From DASVRA01 sp036388855 (GTDB taxonomy: Bacteria; Pseudomonadota; Alphaproteobacteria; Caulobacterales; Caulobacteraceae): DNA of 64,000 bases. A program made the translations under genes and the position numbers. How positions within the stretch are numbered: position 1 is the stretch's first letter; every line of letters begins with the position of its first letter. The DNA lies in NCBI GenBank assembly GCA_036388855.1, contig DASVRA010000026.1:1-64000 (forward strand), given 5' to 3'. Shown here piece after piece: positions 54,024 to 62,493 of the stretch. Under the pieces are notes generated by a model. That model was not told the DNA's origin, ran no database searches, and saw only the letters and a program-made list of their open reading frames with translations.

Positions 54024-55229
54024 CTACGTGGGCTGGATGTTGAGTCCCTCACGAAGCTGGTCGAGGTAATCAGCCCACCACTGGGCCATGCACACCCGCT
54101 CTTCCCAATAGGCTCCTCGAGCATAGGCTTGCCTGACCGCATTCCCGTCGACGTGGGCAAGAGAGCGTTCGATCGCGTCTGGATTCCACAGTCCGCTCTC
54201 GTTCATGAGGGTGCTCGCGGTTGTCCTGAAGCCGTGCGAACTCATCTGTTCGGTTGTGTAGCCAAGGCGGCGGAGCGCCGCGTTCAATGTGTTCTCACTC
54301 AAGGGCCGGCTCGCCGTCCTGGCGCCTGGAAAGACAAGCCGGCCTTTTCCAGTAACTTGGCGTACCCGTTCGAGCACTTCCGTAGCTTGGCGAGACAAGG
54401 GGTTCACATGCGGCCGCCTCATCTTCATGCGTTCTGCGGGAATTGTCCAAATGCGTTTCTGAAGATCAAATTCTGGCCACTCCGCCTGCCGCAGTTCTCC
54501 CGGCCGGGGATAACATAGGGCCATCAGCTGGAGGGCGTTTCGAACCACGAAACTGCCTTCCAGCGCGTTGATAGCCCGCATCAGTTCGCCCACACCTCGA
54601 GGATCGATGATTGCGGCATGGTGCGTGACCGCAGGCGCCAGGAGTGCGCCTTGAAGAGCATAGGTGGGATCCGCCGAGGCCCTTCCAGTCATGATCGCGT
54701 ATCGGAAAACGCGACTCATGCTGCTGCGACACCGCCGGGCAGATTCCCTCAGCCCGCGCGCTTCGATCACCTTCAGCACCTCAAGCGCGTGCTGCGGCGT
54801 GATCTGCCGGATGGGCCGTGGGTGGAGAGGGCGGGCCAGCTCCAAGAGCACCCAGCGGAGCTTCGTAATTGTGTGCGGCGCCCTAGCTTTCTGTTCCTCC
54901 CTTGCGATGAATTCCTCAGCCAAGACACGGAATGTCTCTGAGGCCTCCCTTCTCGCATGAGACTCGCGCTCCTTCCGCTCGACGCCTGGATCCTTTCCGA
55001 GCTGGAGTAGCTTCCTGGCGTGCTCTCGCCGATCCCTTGCGTCGGCAAGCGAAACCGAGGGGTAGGGGCCGAAGCTGAGAAGTTTCTCCTTGCCTTGAAA
55101 GCGATACTTGAGTCGCCACAGCTTGCCCCCCGAAGGGGTGATCTGGACGAAAAGGCCCCCCGAGTCGCTGAGCTTGTAAGGGGCCGGTCGGGGCTTCGCA
55201 TTCCGAATGGCAAGGTCGGAAAGAGGCAT
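54024..55229 (-). CDS. int: P4-type tyrosine integrase of the island
   Basis: The 401-residue protein starts MPLSDLAIRNAKPRPAPYKL with the typical DUF4102 arm-binding domain (GLFVQITPSGGKLWRLKYRF). The SAM-like core-binding domain is near 100-190. The catalytic domain has R242 (CYPRPGELR), H332 and R335 (SSHGFRTTAS), H359 (LAHVDGNAV) and Y369 (QAYARGAY) as nucleophile. Such integrases insert islands at tRNA 3' ends. It lies 199 bases from tRNA-Thr and its 21-bp target repeats at the far end of the island. All catalytic residues are present, so it should be functional. Confidence 0.95.
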   Translation of the reverse strand: MPLSDLAIRNAKPRPAPYKLSDSGGLFVQITPSGGKLWRLKYRFQGKEKLLSFGPYPSVSLADARDRREHARKLLQLGKDPGVERKERESHARREASETFRVLAEEFIAREEQKARAPHTITKLRWVLLELARPLHPRPIRQITPQHALEVLKVIEARGLRESARRCRSSMSRVFRYAIMTGRASADPTYALQGALLAPAVTHHAAIIDPRGVGELMRAINALEGSFVVRNALQLMALCYPRPGELRQAEWPEFDLQKRIWTIPAERMKMRRPHVNPLSRQATEVLERVRQVTGKGRLVFPGARTASRPLSENTLNAALRRLGYTTEQMSSHGFRTTASTLMNESGLWNPDAIERSLAHVDGNAVRQAYARGAYWEERVCMAQWWADYLDQLREGLNIQPT

Positions 55230-55428
55230 GGTGGGGGTATCTGTGAGACGTAGAAGAGGAGCATACCCCCACTCCTACCCCCACCGCAACAGGATTGTGG
55301 CGAACCTCACCGTCCGCCGGCGGACTTCAGTGCCGGAAGCCAAAGGCAGAATGCGTAAATGAATCAGTTGGTCGGCGTATTTCAGCGGCTGCCAGCGTAC
55401 CTCTGTGGATTCTCGGAACGGGATGCCT
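55230..55428. promoter_or_regulatory. Right island end with candidate integrase arm sites
   Basis: ATACCCCCACTCCTACCCCC (55263-55282) matches 17 of 20 bases with 15212-15231 near the left end. ATACCCCCAC occurs again, inverted, at 55231-55240, directly before the integrase start. Repeated motifs just inside both ends fit arm-type integrase binding sites, and their position also allows control of int transcription. Confidence 0.5.
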
Positions 55429-55449
55429 TGGTGCCGGTTGAGGGACTCG
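55429..55449 (+). repeat. Right attachment repeat (attR) within tRNA-Thr
   Basis: These 21 bases are the CCA end, acceptor strand and part of the T arm of tRNA-Thr and match 15155-15175 exactly. Integration here rebuilt a complete tRNA gene. Confidence 0.88.
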
Positions 55450-55504
55450 AACCCCCGACCTTCGGTTTACAAAACCGCTGCTCTACCAGCTGAGCTAAAC
55501 CGGC
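55429..55504 (-). tRNA. tRNA-Thr (anticodon TGT)
   Basis: The minus strand folds into a full cloverleaf of 76 bases with encoded CCA. Acceptor GCCGGTT pairs with AACCGGC, the D arm contains AGCTCAGCTGGTAGAGC, and the anticodon stem CGGTT/AACCG frames the loop TTTGTAA, giving anticodon TGT (reads ACA). The T arm is CGGGGGTTCGAGTCCC in outline. The 3' end serves as attachment site of the island. The gene is divergent from metG. Confidence 0.97.
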
Positions 55505-55626
55505 CTGGCGCCGGCGGCTTATGCCGCAGGGGAGGGCGTCCTTGCAATTGCGGCGGCCGTACCCGTGCTTCCGCCGCACCCTCGCCGCCTCTATATGGCG
55601 CACCCCCGCCGTCAGCCTTGGACCCC

Positions 55627-57336
55627 ATGGACCGTATCCTGATCACCTCCGCCCTCCCGTACATCAACGGGATCAAGCACCTGGGGAACTTGGTGGGCTC
55701 GATGTTGCCCGCCGACGTCTACGCCCGGTTCAAGCGGGCGCAGGGACACGAGGTGCTCTACATCTGCGCCACGGACGAGCACGGCACGCCGGCCGAGTTG
55801 GCCGCGGCCGATGCCGGGCAGGACGTGTTCACCTACTGCGCCGAACAACACGAGCTGCAGCACCGGGTGGGGCGGGAGTTCGGCCTGTCCTGGGACTGGT
55901 TCGGCCGCTCCTCCTCGCCGCAGAACAAGGCGCTGGCCCAGCATTTCGCCGAGGTGCTGGAGGACAACGGCCTGATCGAGGAGCGGCTTGACCGGATGAT
56001 CTTTTCAGTCGCCGACCGGCGCTTCCTGCCCGACCGGTATGTCGAGGGCACCTGTCCGCACTGCCGGCATCGGCCCGCCCGTGGCGACCAGTGCGACAAC
56101 TGCGGTCGGCTCCTCGACCCCACCGATCTCATCGACCCCTATTCCACCGTCTCCGGCTCCACTGATCTGGAAATCCGCGAGACAAGGCACCTCTACCTGC
56201 TCCAGACCAAACTGGAGGGGCGGTTGCGGCAGTGGCTCGACTCCAAAACCGACTTCCCAGCGCTGGCGCGCGCCATTGGCTATAAGCACTTGGACGAGGG
56301 GCTGATCGACCGGGGCATCACCCGCGACCTTGCCTGGGGCGTGCCCGTGACTAGGGGCGGGCTGCCCCGGCCGGGGTTTGAGGACAAGGTCTTCTACGTC
56401 TGGTTCGACGCCCCCGTTGAATACATCGGCGCCACGCGCGAATGGGCAGACGCCCAAGAGGGGCGCGACTGGGAACGGTGGTGGCGGCTCGACCGGGGCG
56501 CCCAAGACGTCCGTTACGTCCAGGTGATGGGCAAGGACAACGTCGCCTTCCACACCGTCAGTTTTCCCGCGACGATCATCGGCTCGGGCGAGCCGTGGAA
56601 ACTGGTCGACGTACTTAAAGCCTTCAACTGGTTGAACTGGTACGGCGGCAAGTTCTCCACCTCCCAGAAGCGCGGCGTGTTCATGGACGCGGCGCTCGAG
56701 CTTTTGCCGCCCGACTACTGGCGCTGGTACCTTACCGCCAACGCCCCCGAGGGCTCCGATACCGCCTTCACTTGGGAACAGTTCGCCTCGGCCGTGAACC
56801 GGGACCTGGCCGATGTGCTCGGCAACTTCGTCAACCGCGTGCTTAAGTTCACCGAGAGCCGCTTTGAAGCCCGTGTGCCGGAGGGTGGCGAGCCCAGCGA
56901 GCTGGAACTGCGGCTTTACGGAGAGGTGGGCGAACGGATCGGCGCCCTCACCGCCTGTCTGGAGGCCATGGAGTTTCGCAAGGCGGCGCAGGAGCTGCGG
57001 GCGCTCTGGGTGCTGGGGAACGAATACCTGCAGGAGGCGGCGCCCTGGACCGCGATCAAGACTGACCCGGAGCGGGCCGCCGTTATCGTGCGCACCGGGA
57101 TCAACCTGGCCGCCCTGTTCGCGCGGGTCTCCGCTCCGGTGATCCCTTTCGCGGCAGAGAGGATCACCGCGGCCTTGGGCGAGCAGTATCCGCCGTCCTG
57201 GCCTTCAGCCGATGGGAAGACCGAGCTGTCCTGCCTCAAGCCCGGCCGCCCCGTCAGCGCGCCTCAGGTTCTGTTCCGGAAAATCGAAGACGGGCAGATC
57301 GCCGAGTGGACCGAGCGTTTCGGCGGCGCCGATTGA
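55627..57336 (+). CDS. metG: Methionyl-tRNA synthetase
   Basis: The 569-residue class I synthetase charges tRNA-Met in the cytoplasm. LPYINGIKHLGNLVGS holds the HIGH-type motif (HLGN), GGKFSTSQKRGVF the KMSKS-type loop, and CPHCRHRPARGDQCDNC the zinc knuckle of the connective peptide. The start is the ATG that begins MDRILITSALPYING; the upstream part of the open frame reads through the tRNA gene and is not coding. The C-terminal dimerisation domain of longer MetRS forms is absent, as in many bacteria. The KFSTS loop is a variant of KMSKS seen in one branch of the family. Confidence 0.95.
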   Translation: MDRILITSALPYINGIKHLGNLVGSMLPADVYARFKRAQGHEVLYICATDEHGTPAELAAADAGQDVFTYCAEQHELQHRVGREFGLSWDWFGRSSSPQNKALAQHFAEVLEDNGLIEERLDRMIFSVADRRFLPDRYVEGTCPHCRHRPARGDQCDNCGRLLDPTDLIDPYSTVSGSTDLEIRETRHLYLLQTKLEGRLRQWLDSKTDFPALARAIGYKHLDEGLIDRGITRDLAWGVPVTRGGLPRPGFEDKVFYVWFDAPVEYIGATREWADAQEGRDWERWWRLDRGAQDVRYVQVMGKDNVAFHTVSFPATIIGSGEPWKLVDVLKAFNWLNWYGGKFSTSQKRGVFMDAALELLPPDYWRWYLTANAPEGSDTAFTWEQFASAVNRDLADVLGNFVNRVLKFTESRFEARVPEGGEPSELELRLYGEVGERIGALTACLEAMEFRKAAQELRALWVLGNEYLQEAAPWTAIKTDPERAAVIVRTGINLAALFARVSAPVIPFAAERITAALGEQYPPSWPSADGKTELSCLKPGRPVSAPQVLFRKIEDGQIAEWTERFGGAD

Positions 57337-57356
57337 CGCTCGAGCAGCCCACGGGA

Positions 57357-58124
57357 TTACCGCCGGCTGTCGTTCGGAAGCATCAGAGCCAGGAAGTTCA
57401 CCTCGATCTTGCGGCGAATGCGAATTCCGCCAGAGGCGTCCTTTTCCACCACCGCCAACTTCTGCTCGGCCGCCTTGCCCAGCGGAATGACCATGCGCCC
57501 ACCTAGCTTCAGCTGCGCCAGCAGGGCCGGCGGGATGCGCTCGGCGCCGGCGGTGAGGATGATCTTGTCGAAAGGCGCCTGCTCGGGCAGGCCCAGGTAG
57601 CCGTCGCCGGACCTCACCGTCACGTTGGCGTATCCCAGCTCCGCGAGGCGCGCCGCCGCCTCCGCGGCAAGCGCTTCGATGATCTCGATCGTGAATACCT
57701 GCCGGACCAGAGGCGAGAGCACCGCCGCTTGGTAACCGGAGCCCGTGCCGACCTCGAGCACCACATCGGTCGGGCGCGGCTCCAGCAGGTCGGTCATCAG
57801 CGCCACGATGAAGGGCTGGGAGATGGTGGCGCCGTGGCCGATCGGCAGGGCTGAAGACTCATAGGCGCGGGCGCGCAGGCTCTCCGGAACGAACAGATGA
57901 CGAGGGGGCCGCCGCATCACCTCCAGCACCAGGAGGCCGATGCGCTCGCGCGGTCCCCCCGCGCCGGCTGCGATCAGCTGTGAAATCTCCGAGACCATCC
58001 GCCGCCGCGCCTCGCCGTGAGGTTCCGGGGTTCCGGTTTGGGCCGCCACGTGCAGGGCGAGCGGCGTCAGCACGGCGAACCGGCGTCGGGTAAGCGACGA
58101 GGTGACGGCCTCAATTCCCACCAT
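57357..58124 (-). CDS. pcm: Protein-L-isoaspartate O-methyltransferase, possibly exported
   Basis: The 255-residue protein has the PCMT fold: PRHLFVPESLRARAYE, then LPIGHGATISQPFIVALMTD (substrate loop), VLEVGTGSGYQAAVLSPLV (SAM-binding motif I) and FDKIILTAGAERIP. It methylates isoaspartyl residues to start their repair. The N-terminal 40 residues (LTRRRFAVLTPLALHVAAQ) resemble a signal peptide with a twin-arginine-like start, so a periplasmic location is possible; periplasmic PCMTs are known. The ATG at 58124 is chosen; the open frame further upstream overlaps the divergent gene. Confidence 0.9.
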   Translation of the reverse strand: MVGIEAVTSSLTRRRFAVLTPLALHVAAQTGTPEPHGEARRRMVSEISQLIAAGAGGPRERIGLLVLEVMRRPPRHLFVPESLRARAYESSALPIGHGATISQPFIVALMTDLLEPRPTDVVLEVGTGSGYQAAVLSPLVRQVFTIEIIEALAAEAAARLAELGYANVTVRSGDGYLGLPEQAPFDKIILTAGAERIPPALLAQLKLGGRMVIPLGKAAEQKLAVVEKDASGGIRIRRKIEVNFLALMLPNDSRR

Positions 58125-58218
58125 TGGACCCTGCCGCCGCGACGGCCAGCCGTTCAAGCGGGGCAGTCGGAACACCGCCGCTCCGCAGCGGTTGGCAAGG
58201 GAGCCAAGAGTTGGTCCA

Positions 58219-59559
58219 GTGCCTTCGTTCAAGAGTCCGCCTCCAATCGCCGCCTTGCTGGCGGCTCTGTTTCTTACCCTGGCCGGAACGGCGGCCGCGC
58301 CGCAGGCGACGGCTCCAGAGCCTCTGGCCGGCGTCACGCATCTCACCGGCGCAGAGACCGACTATGACCACCTAATCGGCGACATGGGCGGCGCGCGCTT
58401 CGTCTTGCTGGGCGAGGCCACCCACGGCACGCGCGAGTTCTACGAGGAACGCGCGCGCATCACCCTGCGGCTGGCGCGCGAGGGGCGGCTGGGCGCGGTG
58501 GTGCTGGAGGCGGACTGGGCTGACGCCGAGCGGCTCGACCGTTACGTCCGCGGCGAACCCGGCGACGCCACCGCCGAGCAGGCGCTGACGGTGTTCGGCA
58601 AGTTCCCGCGCTGGATGTGGCGCAACGCCGAGTTCGCGGCTTTCCTGGAGCAGCTGCGGGCGCACAACTTGGCGCAGCCGCCCGAACGGCGGGTGGGGGT
58701 CTACGGCATGGACCTCTACGGGCTGTTCAAGTCGGCCGACGCTGTGGTGGCGACCCTGTCCGCAACCGATCCCGCCGCCGCCGAACGGATGCGCCGTCAT
58801 TACCGCTGCTTCGCCCGCCACCGCCCAAATCCCGAGGCCTATGAGGCGGCGGTGCGGCGGCCAGGCGGCTCTTGCCAGCGCGCGGCGGAGGCCGCCCTGG
58901 CGGAGATCCGGGCTCGGCCGGTCCCGGCCGATCCGGCGGCCAGGGAGGCTTGGCTCTCGCTGCAAAGGAACGCCGCGGTGGTGGCCGGCGCCGAGCAATA
59001 CCACCGTGCCCAAAGCATCGGCGTGCTGCCTTGGAACGTTCGCGACCGACACATGACCGACACCGTCGCTGCGCTGGCCGAGCACATCGGCGGCGGGACC
59101 GACCCCGCGCCCAAGCTGGCGATCTGGGCCCACAACTCGCACGTGGGCGACGCCCGCGCCACCGAGATGAAGTGGCGGGGCGAGCTGAACATCGGCCAGC
59201 TGATGCGCGAGCGGTTCGGCGGCCACGCCTATCTGGTGGGCTTTCAGACCCATGGCGGAACCGTGATCGCCGCGTCGGAGTGGGGGCAGCCGGGCCGACT
59301 GAGGACCGTCAGCCCCGCGCGACCCGAAAGCGATGCGGCCTTCCTGCGCGGCCTGGGGCTGCGCCGAACGCTGCTGCTGATCCGCAAGGCGGGCGCGGGC
59401 GGCCCCCTGCACCAGCCGAGGGCCCAGCGGGCAATCGGCGTGATCTATCATCCCGAGGGAGAACTCCAGAGCCACTACCTGCAAGCGCGCCTGAGCGACC
59501 AGTTCGACGCCCTGATCTACCTCGACACCACCTCCGCGGTGAGGCCGCTGGCGCGCTAG
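58219..59559 (+). CDS. Erythromycin-esterase-family hydrolase
   Basis: About 446 residues. A signal-like N-terminus (PIAALLAALFLTLAGTAAA) is followed by the Ere fold: FVLLGEATHGTREFYEERAR carries the conserved His and Glu used for catalysis, VVLEADWADAERLDRYVRG and GVYGMDLYGLFKSAD follow, and WAHNSHVGDARATEMKW supplies the second His. Family members hydrolyse macrolide lactones, but most chromosomal copies have unknown substrates, so resistance should not be assumed. A GTG at 58219 is used as start. The gene is divergent from pcm. Confidence 0.88.
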   Translation: MPSFKSPPPIAALLAALFLTLAGTAAAPQATAPEPLAGVTHLTGAETDYDHLIGDMGGARFVLLGEATHGTREFYEERARITLRLAREGRLGAVVLEADWADAERLDRYVRGEPGDATAEQALTVFGKFPRWMWRNAEFAAFLEQLRAHNLAQPPERRVGVYGMDLYGLFKSADAVVATLSATDPAAAERMRRHYRCFARHRPNPEAYEAAVRRPGGSCQRAAEAALAEIRARPVPADPAAREAWLSLQRNAAVVAGAEQYHRAQSIGVLPWNVRDRHMTDTVAALAEHIGGGTDPAPKLAIWAHNSHVGDARATEMKWRGELNIGQLMRERFGGHAYLVGFQTHGGTVIAASEWGQPGRLRTVSPARPESDAAFLRGLGLRRTLLLIRKAGAGGPLHQPRAQRAIGVIYHPEGELQSHYLQARLSDQFDALIYLDTTSAVRPLAR

Positions 59560-59669
59560 CGGGGGTACAAATCCGGTCGGCTCGCCCGCCTCGGCATTGT
59601 CGATTGACGCAAAGCTGGAACCCTTGCCGCTTTCGACCGTCTTGAGGGAGCGACCCGAAGGAGCTTCCC

Positions 59670-60227
59670 GTGTCCATGTCCTCCCAAACCCTCGGCCGGG
59701 CCGGAAACGGCCGCGGTTTCCATATGCCCGACAATCTGCACTGGCCCGAGCGGCTGAAGTTCAAGGGGTTTTCCCGCTCGCCGCACCTGCGCATCCCGAC
59801 GGGCGGTGGCAAGAGCTTTCAGGTCGCGACCGACCGGGTGCGCGCCGTGCCGGCAATCACGCCTTCGATCGCCTTGGGCTTGGCGATGGGAGGCATCGGG
59901 CTTGGCATGTGGGGCGTGTTATTTCCCAAGACGGTCGCGCGCACCTTCGGGCTGCCGCGCAACGATCTGGCGATCCGGACCCTGTTCGGAGCACGGGAGC
60001 TGGCGACCAGCTACCGGCTGGCGGGCGATCCGACCAAGGCGGAATCGCTATGGGCGCGCGTCGCGGGCGACGTGCTCGATATCACGGTGCTCAGCGCCGC
60101 CTCGGTTCCGCAGAACCGCAAGCGCCACAACGCGCGCTTCGCCTTGAAGGCCGTGCTGCTGATCACCGCGCTCGACGTGCTGGCCGCCGTGCGGATGAGC
60201 AACGTCCAGCGCAACTGCGTCGATTAA
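59670..60227 (+). CDS. Membrane protein, DUF4267-like
   Basis: The 185-residue protein has a polar N-terminus of about 60 residues (LHWPERLKFKGFSRSPHLRI), then three or four hydrophobic segments: ITPSIALGLAMGGIGLGMWG (about 63-82), a segment around LGARELAT, one near VAGDVLDITVLSAAS, and LKAVLLITALDVLAAVRM near the C-terminus. It fits small DUF4267-type membrane proteins. GAAGGAG lies 6 bases before a GTG start. It is followed after 12 bases by the alcohol dehydrogenase gene, with which it is probably co-transcribed. Confidence 0.75.
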   Translation: MSMSSQTLGRAGNGRGFHMPDNLHWPERLKFKGFSRSPHLRIPTGGGKSFQVATDRVRAVPAITPSIALGLAMGGIGLGMWGVLFPKTVARTFGLPRNDLAIRTLFGARELATSYRLAGDPTKAESLWARVAGDVLDITVLSAASVPQNRKRHNARFALKAVLLITALDVLAAVRMSNVQRNCVD

Positions 60228-60239
60228 GGAGAAGCCGCC

Positions 60240-61421
60240 ATGAAAGCGCTGTGCTGGCAAGGCAAGAAGGACATCCGCTGCGAGAGCGTGCCGGACCCGA
60301 TCATCGAAGATTCCAAGGACGCCATCATCCAGGTCACCTCCTGCGCCATCTGCGGTTCAGACCTGCACTTGATGGACGGGTTCGTGCCCGGCATGTGCCA
60401 GGGCGACGTCATGGGCCATGAGACCATGGGCCGGGTGGTCGAGGTCGGCCGCCAGGCGAACGGCGCGGGCGGCGGGCTGAAGGTCGGCGACCGGGTGATC
60501 ATCCCGTTCCAGATCACCTGCGAGGACTGTGACCAGTGCCGGGCGGGCAACTACTCCGCCTGTGAGCGCACCAACCGCAACAGCGCCCTGGCGTCCGCCT
60601 TCTTCGGCCACACCACGGCGGGGATCTTCGGCTACTCCAACCTGACCGGCGGCTATGCGGGCGGCCAGGCCGAGTACATCCGCGTGCCGTGGGCCGCCAC
60701 CACCGTGGTCAAGGTGCCGGAGGACCTGCCCGACGAGCAGCTGCTGTTCCTGACCGACATCCTGCCGACGGGCTGGCAGGCCGCGGTGCAGTGCGACATC
60801 AAGCCCACCGACACGGTGGCGGTGTGGGGCTGCGGCCCGGTCGGCCTATTCTCGATCCAGAGCGCCCTGATCCTGGGCGCGCGGCGGGTGATCGCCATCG
60901 ACTCCGTACCCGAGCGGCTGGCGCTGGCGCGCGGCCTGGGGGCGGAGGTGATCGACCGTAACGAGGTCAACGTGCTCCAGACCCTCAATGAGATGACCGG
61001 CGGCAAGGGGCCGGAGAAGTGCATCGACTCCGTAGGGCTCGAGGCGCACGGGCCGAACCGGATCATGGACGTGGTCGACCGGGTGATGACTGGCCTTAAG
61101 CTCGAGACGGACCGGCCGCATGCTCTGCGCGAAGCCATCATGGCCTGCCGCCCCGCCGGGGTGTTGTCGGTGCCGGGCGTCTACGGCGGCATCCTCAACG
61201 GTGTGCCGTTCGGGGCGCTGATGAACAAGGGGCTGACGGTGAAGACCGGCCAGACCCACGTGCGCAAGTGGATGGGAGATCTGCTGCCCCGGGTCATCGC
61301 CGGCGAGATCGACACCACCTTCCTGATCACGCACGTGGAGCCGCTGGGGCGGGGGCCGGAGATGTATCAGAAGTTCCGGGACAAGCAGGACGGCTGCGTG
61401 AAGGTGGTGCTGAAGCCCTAG
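60240..61421 (+). CDS. Zinc-dependent alcohol dehydrogenase
   Basis: The 393-residue medium-chain dehydrogenase has the catalytic zinc site in CAICGSDLHLMDG (Cys and His) and GHETMGRVVEVG (His/Glu). The structural zinc is in CEDCDQCRAGNYSAC and the NAD-binding Rossmann motif in VWGCGPVGLFSIQSA. It resembles the formaldehyde-dehydrogenase-like branch (long insert, PTGWQAAVQCDI). It oxidises alcohols or hydroxymethylated thiols with NAD. Substrate not determined. GGAGAAGCC precedes the ATG. Confidence 0.93.
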   Translation: MKALCWQGKKDIRCESVPDPIIEDSKDAIIQVTSCAICGSDLHLMDGFVPGMCQGDVMGHETMGRVVEVGRQANGAGGGLKVGDRVIIPFQITCEDCDQCRAGNYSACERTNRNSALASAFFGHTTAGIFGYSNLTGGYAGGQAEYIRVPWAATTVVKVPEDLPDEQLLFLTDILPTGWQAAVQCDIKPTDTVAVWGCGPVGLFSIQSALILGARRVIAIDSVPERLALARGLGAEVIDRNEVNVLQTLNEMTGGKGPEKCIDSVGLEAHGPNRIMDVVDRVMTGLKLETDRPHALREAIMACRPAGVLSVPGVYGGILNGVPFGALMNKGLTVKTGQTHVRKWMGDLLPRVIAGEIDTTFLITHVEPLGRGPEMYQKFRDKQDGCVKVVLKP

Positions 61422-61663
61422 GCGAACGCGGTGGACCAGCGGCGGACTTCGCCGGTGGGGTCCTGGACCAGGAGTTCGACTTTGTGGCCCTGGAGTTCGG
61501 CGTCGCGGGCGAGGCGGCCGGCGGCCCAGATGGCGGATTCGCGTTCGTAGAAGCGGCCGAAGGGGGTGCCGGCGTGGAGGATCTTCCAGAGCTCGCCGAA
61601 GCGGAGCACGGCCAACTGTACCCTTGGCTCGGGAGCGGGGGCTAGGTTGTAGGCCAGGCTCAT
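61418..61663 (-). CDS. Small protein of unknown function
   Basis: The 81-residue frame starts MSLAYNLAPAPEPRVQLAVL, continues FGELWKILHAGTPFGRFYER and ends with ELQGHKVELLVQDPTGEVRR WSTAFA. This resembles small DUF2188-like beta-alpha proteins. Its last codon overlaps the alcohol dehydrogenase stop in the convergent direction. A hairpin lies immediately before its start, and a GTG upstream (NAGNGLLPQTP) is an alternative start that would include the hairpin. Confidence 0.65.
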   Translation of the reverse strand: MSLAYNLAPAPEPRVQLAVLRFGELWKILHAGTPFGRFYERESAIWAAGRLARDAELQGHKVELLVQDPTGEVRRWSTAFA

Positions 61664-61665
61664 GA

Positions 61666-61694
61666 GGGGAGTTTGCGGTAGCAAACCGTTCCCC
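61666..61694. promoter_or_regulatory. Hairpin before the 81-residue gene
   Basis: GGGGAGTTTGC pairs with GCAAAC-(CGT)-TCCCC around a GGTA loop, giving an 11-bp stem with a 3-base bulge. It sits 3 bases before the start codon of the 81-residue gene and 14 bases after the end of the crp-like gene, so it may end the crp transcript or control translation. Confidence 0.45.
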
Positions 61695-61707
61695 GCATTC
61701 ACATTGG

Positions 61708-62493
61708 TTAGGCTGTGGACGAATCGGCGTTGGCGGCGCGGCGGGGTCGGGCGGAGGCCAGGGGCGGGGTGAAGGCGGCGATCTCGGCCAGGCGCTCGGG
61801 GTTGATCAGTTCGACGGAGCCGGAGCGTAGCACGATCAGGTTCTCGCGGCGGAGCTGCTGGATGGTGCGGTTCACGTGCACGATCGAGAGGCCCAGCACG
61901 TCGGAGAGGACCTCCTGCGTCAGGGGGAGAGGGAAGCGGCGGCCGTCGGCAAGGCCTGCAATGTTCAAGCGGTGGCGCAGTTCGAGCAGCAGGTGGGCGG
62001 TGCGCTCGAAGGCGGTCTGGCGGCCCAGGCGCGTGATGTGGTCGAGCAGGCCCGCTTCCTCGACGCCCGAGGAGACCTTGACGGCGGCGGAGAGGCCGGC
62101 GTGGGCGGCGCTGTCGGAGCCGATGGCCTCGGCGATCGAGGAGGCGTCGACGGTTTCCAGGCGGGTCAGGGCGACGGTGGTGGAAAGGGCCAGCGGCTCG
62201 GGACGGGCGCACAGGCCGATGGCGTCGCCGGGGAGCAGGATCATGAAGATCTGGCGGCGACCGTCGGGCAGCAGGCGCATGCGGCAGCCCCAGCCGGAGA
62301 CGATGATCCGGGCCTGGCCGACGGCGGCGCCTTCCTCGAACAGGTCCTCGCCGGCCATGTAGCGCTCGCGGGCGGGCGGCAGGGCGGCGATCAGGGCGCG
62401 GTCGGCTTGGGTGAGCGCGGCCAGCGCCGACATGCGGCGCAGGAAGGGGTGGCTGCCTAGAACGAGGCCGGGCTGGAGATGGGCGAAGGTCAT
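61708..62493 (-). CDS. Crp/Fnr-family transcription regulator
   Basis: The 261-residue protein has a cyclic-nucleotide-binding-type barrel (about 25-140, with EDLFEEGAAVGQARIIVSG and LLPGDAIGL) and a winged helix (PLTQEVLSDVLGLSIVHVNR, then TIQQLRRENLIVLRSG). The helix-turn-helix fits Crp/Fnr. No cysteine cluster for an FNR iron-sulfur centre is seen, so it may sense cAMP, another ligand or nothing. It overlaps the receiver-domain gene by 4 bases. Confidence 0.93.
   Translation of the reverse strand: MTFAHLQPGLVLGSHPFLRRMSALAALTQADRALIAALPPARERYMAGEDLFEEGAAVGQARIIVSGWGCRMRLLPDGRRQIFMILLPGDAIGLCARPEPLALSTTVALTRLETVDASSIAEAIGSDSAAHAGLSAAVKVSSGVEEAGLLDHITRLGRQTAFERTAHLLLELRHRLNIAGLADGRRFPLPLTQEVLSDVLGLSIVHVNRTIQQLRRENLIVLRSGSVELINPERLAEIAAFTPPLASARPRRAANADSSTA

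Larger units (their letters stand above)
15155..55449. mobile_element. Genomic island integrated in tRNA-Thr(TGT)
   Basis: The element of about 40.3 kb is bounded by 21-bp direct repeats of the tRNA-Thr 3' end, with a P4-type tyrosine integrase just inside the right end, pointing inward. Chromosomal markers flank it: a sulfotransferase-like gene on the left, tRNA-Thr and metG on the right. Cargo includes BlaI/BlaR1-like regulators, a DNA phosphorothioation system, an SOS mutasome, a second pair of tyrosine recombinases, AlpA- and Xis-like proteins, and peptidoglycan hydrolases. No conjugation or phage structural genes are seen, so it is an integrative element that would need help to move, or a composite of several. 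Gene density falls in the last 12 kb. Confidence 0.85.

Noticed and set aside
58219..59559. Macrolide resistance gene
   Set aside because: The family fold is clear, but chromosomal members mostly have other or unknown substrates. Resistance is not claimed.
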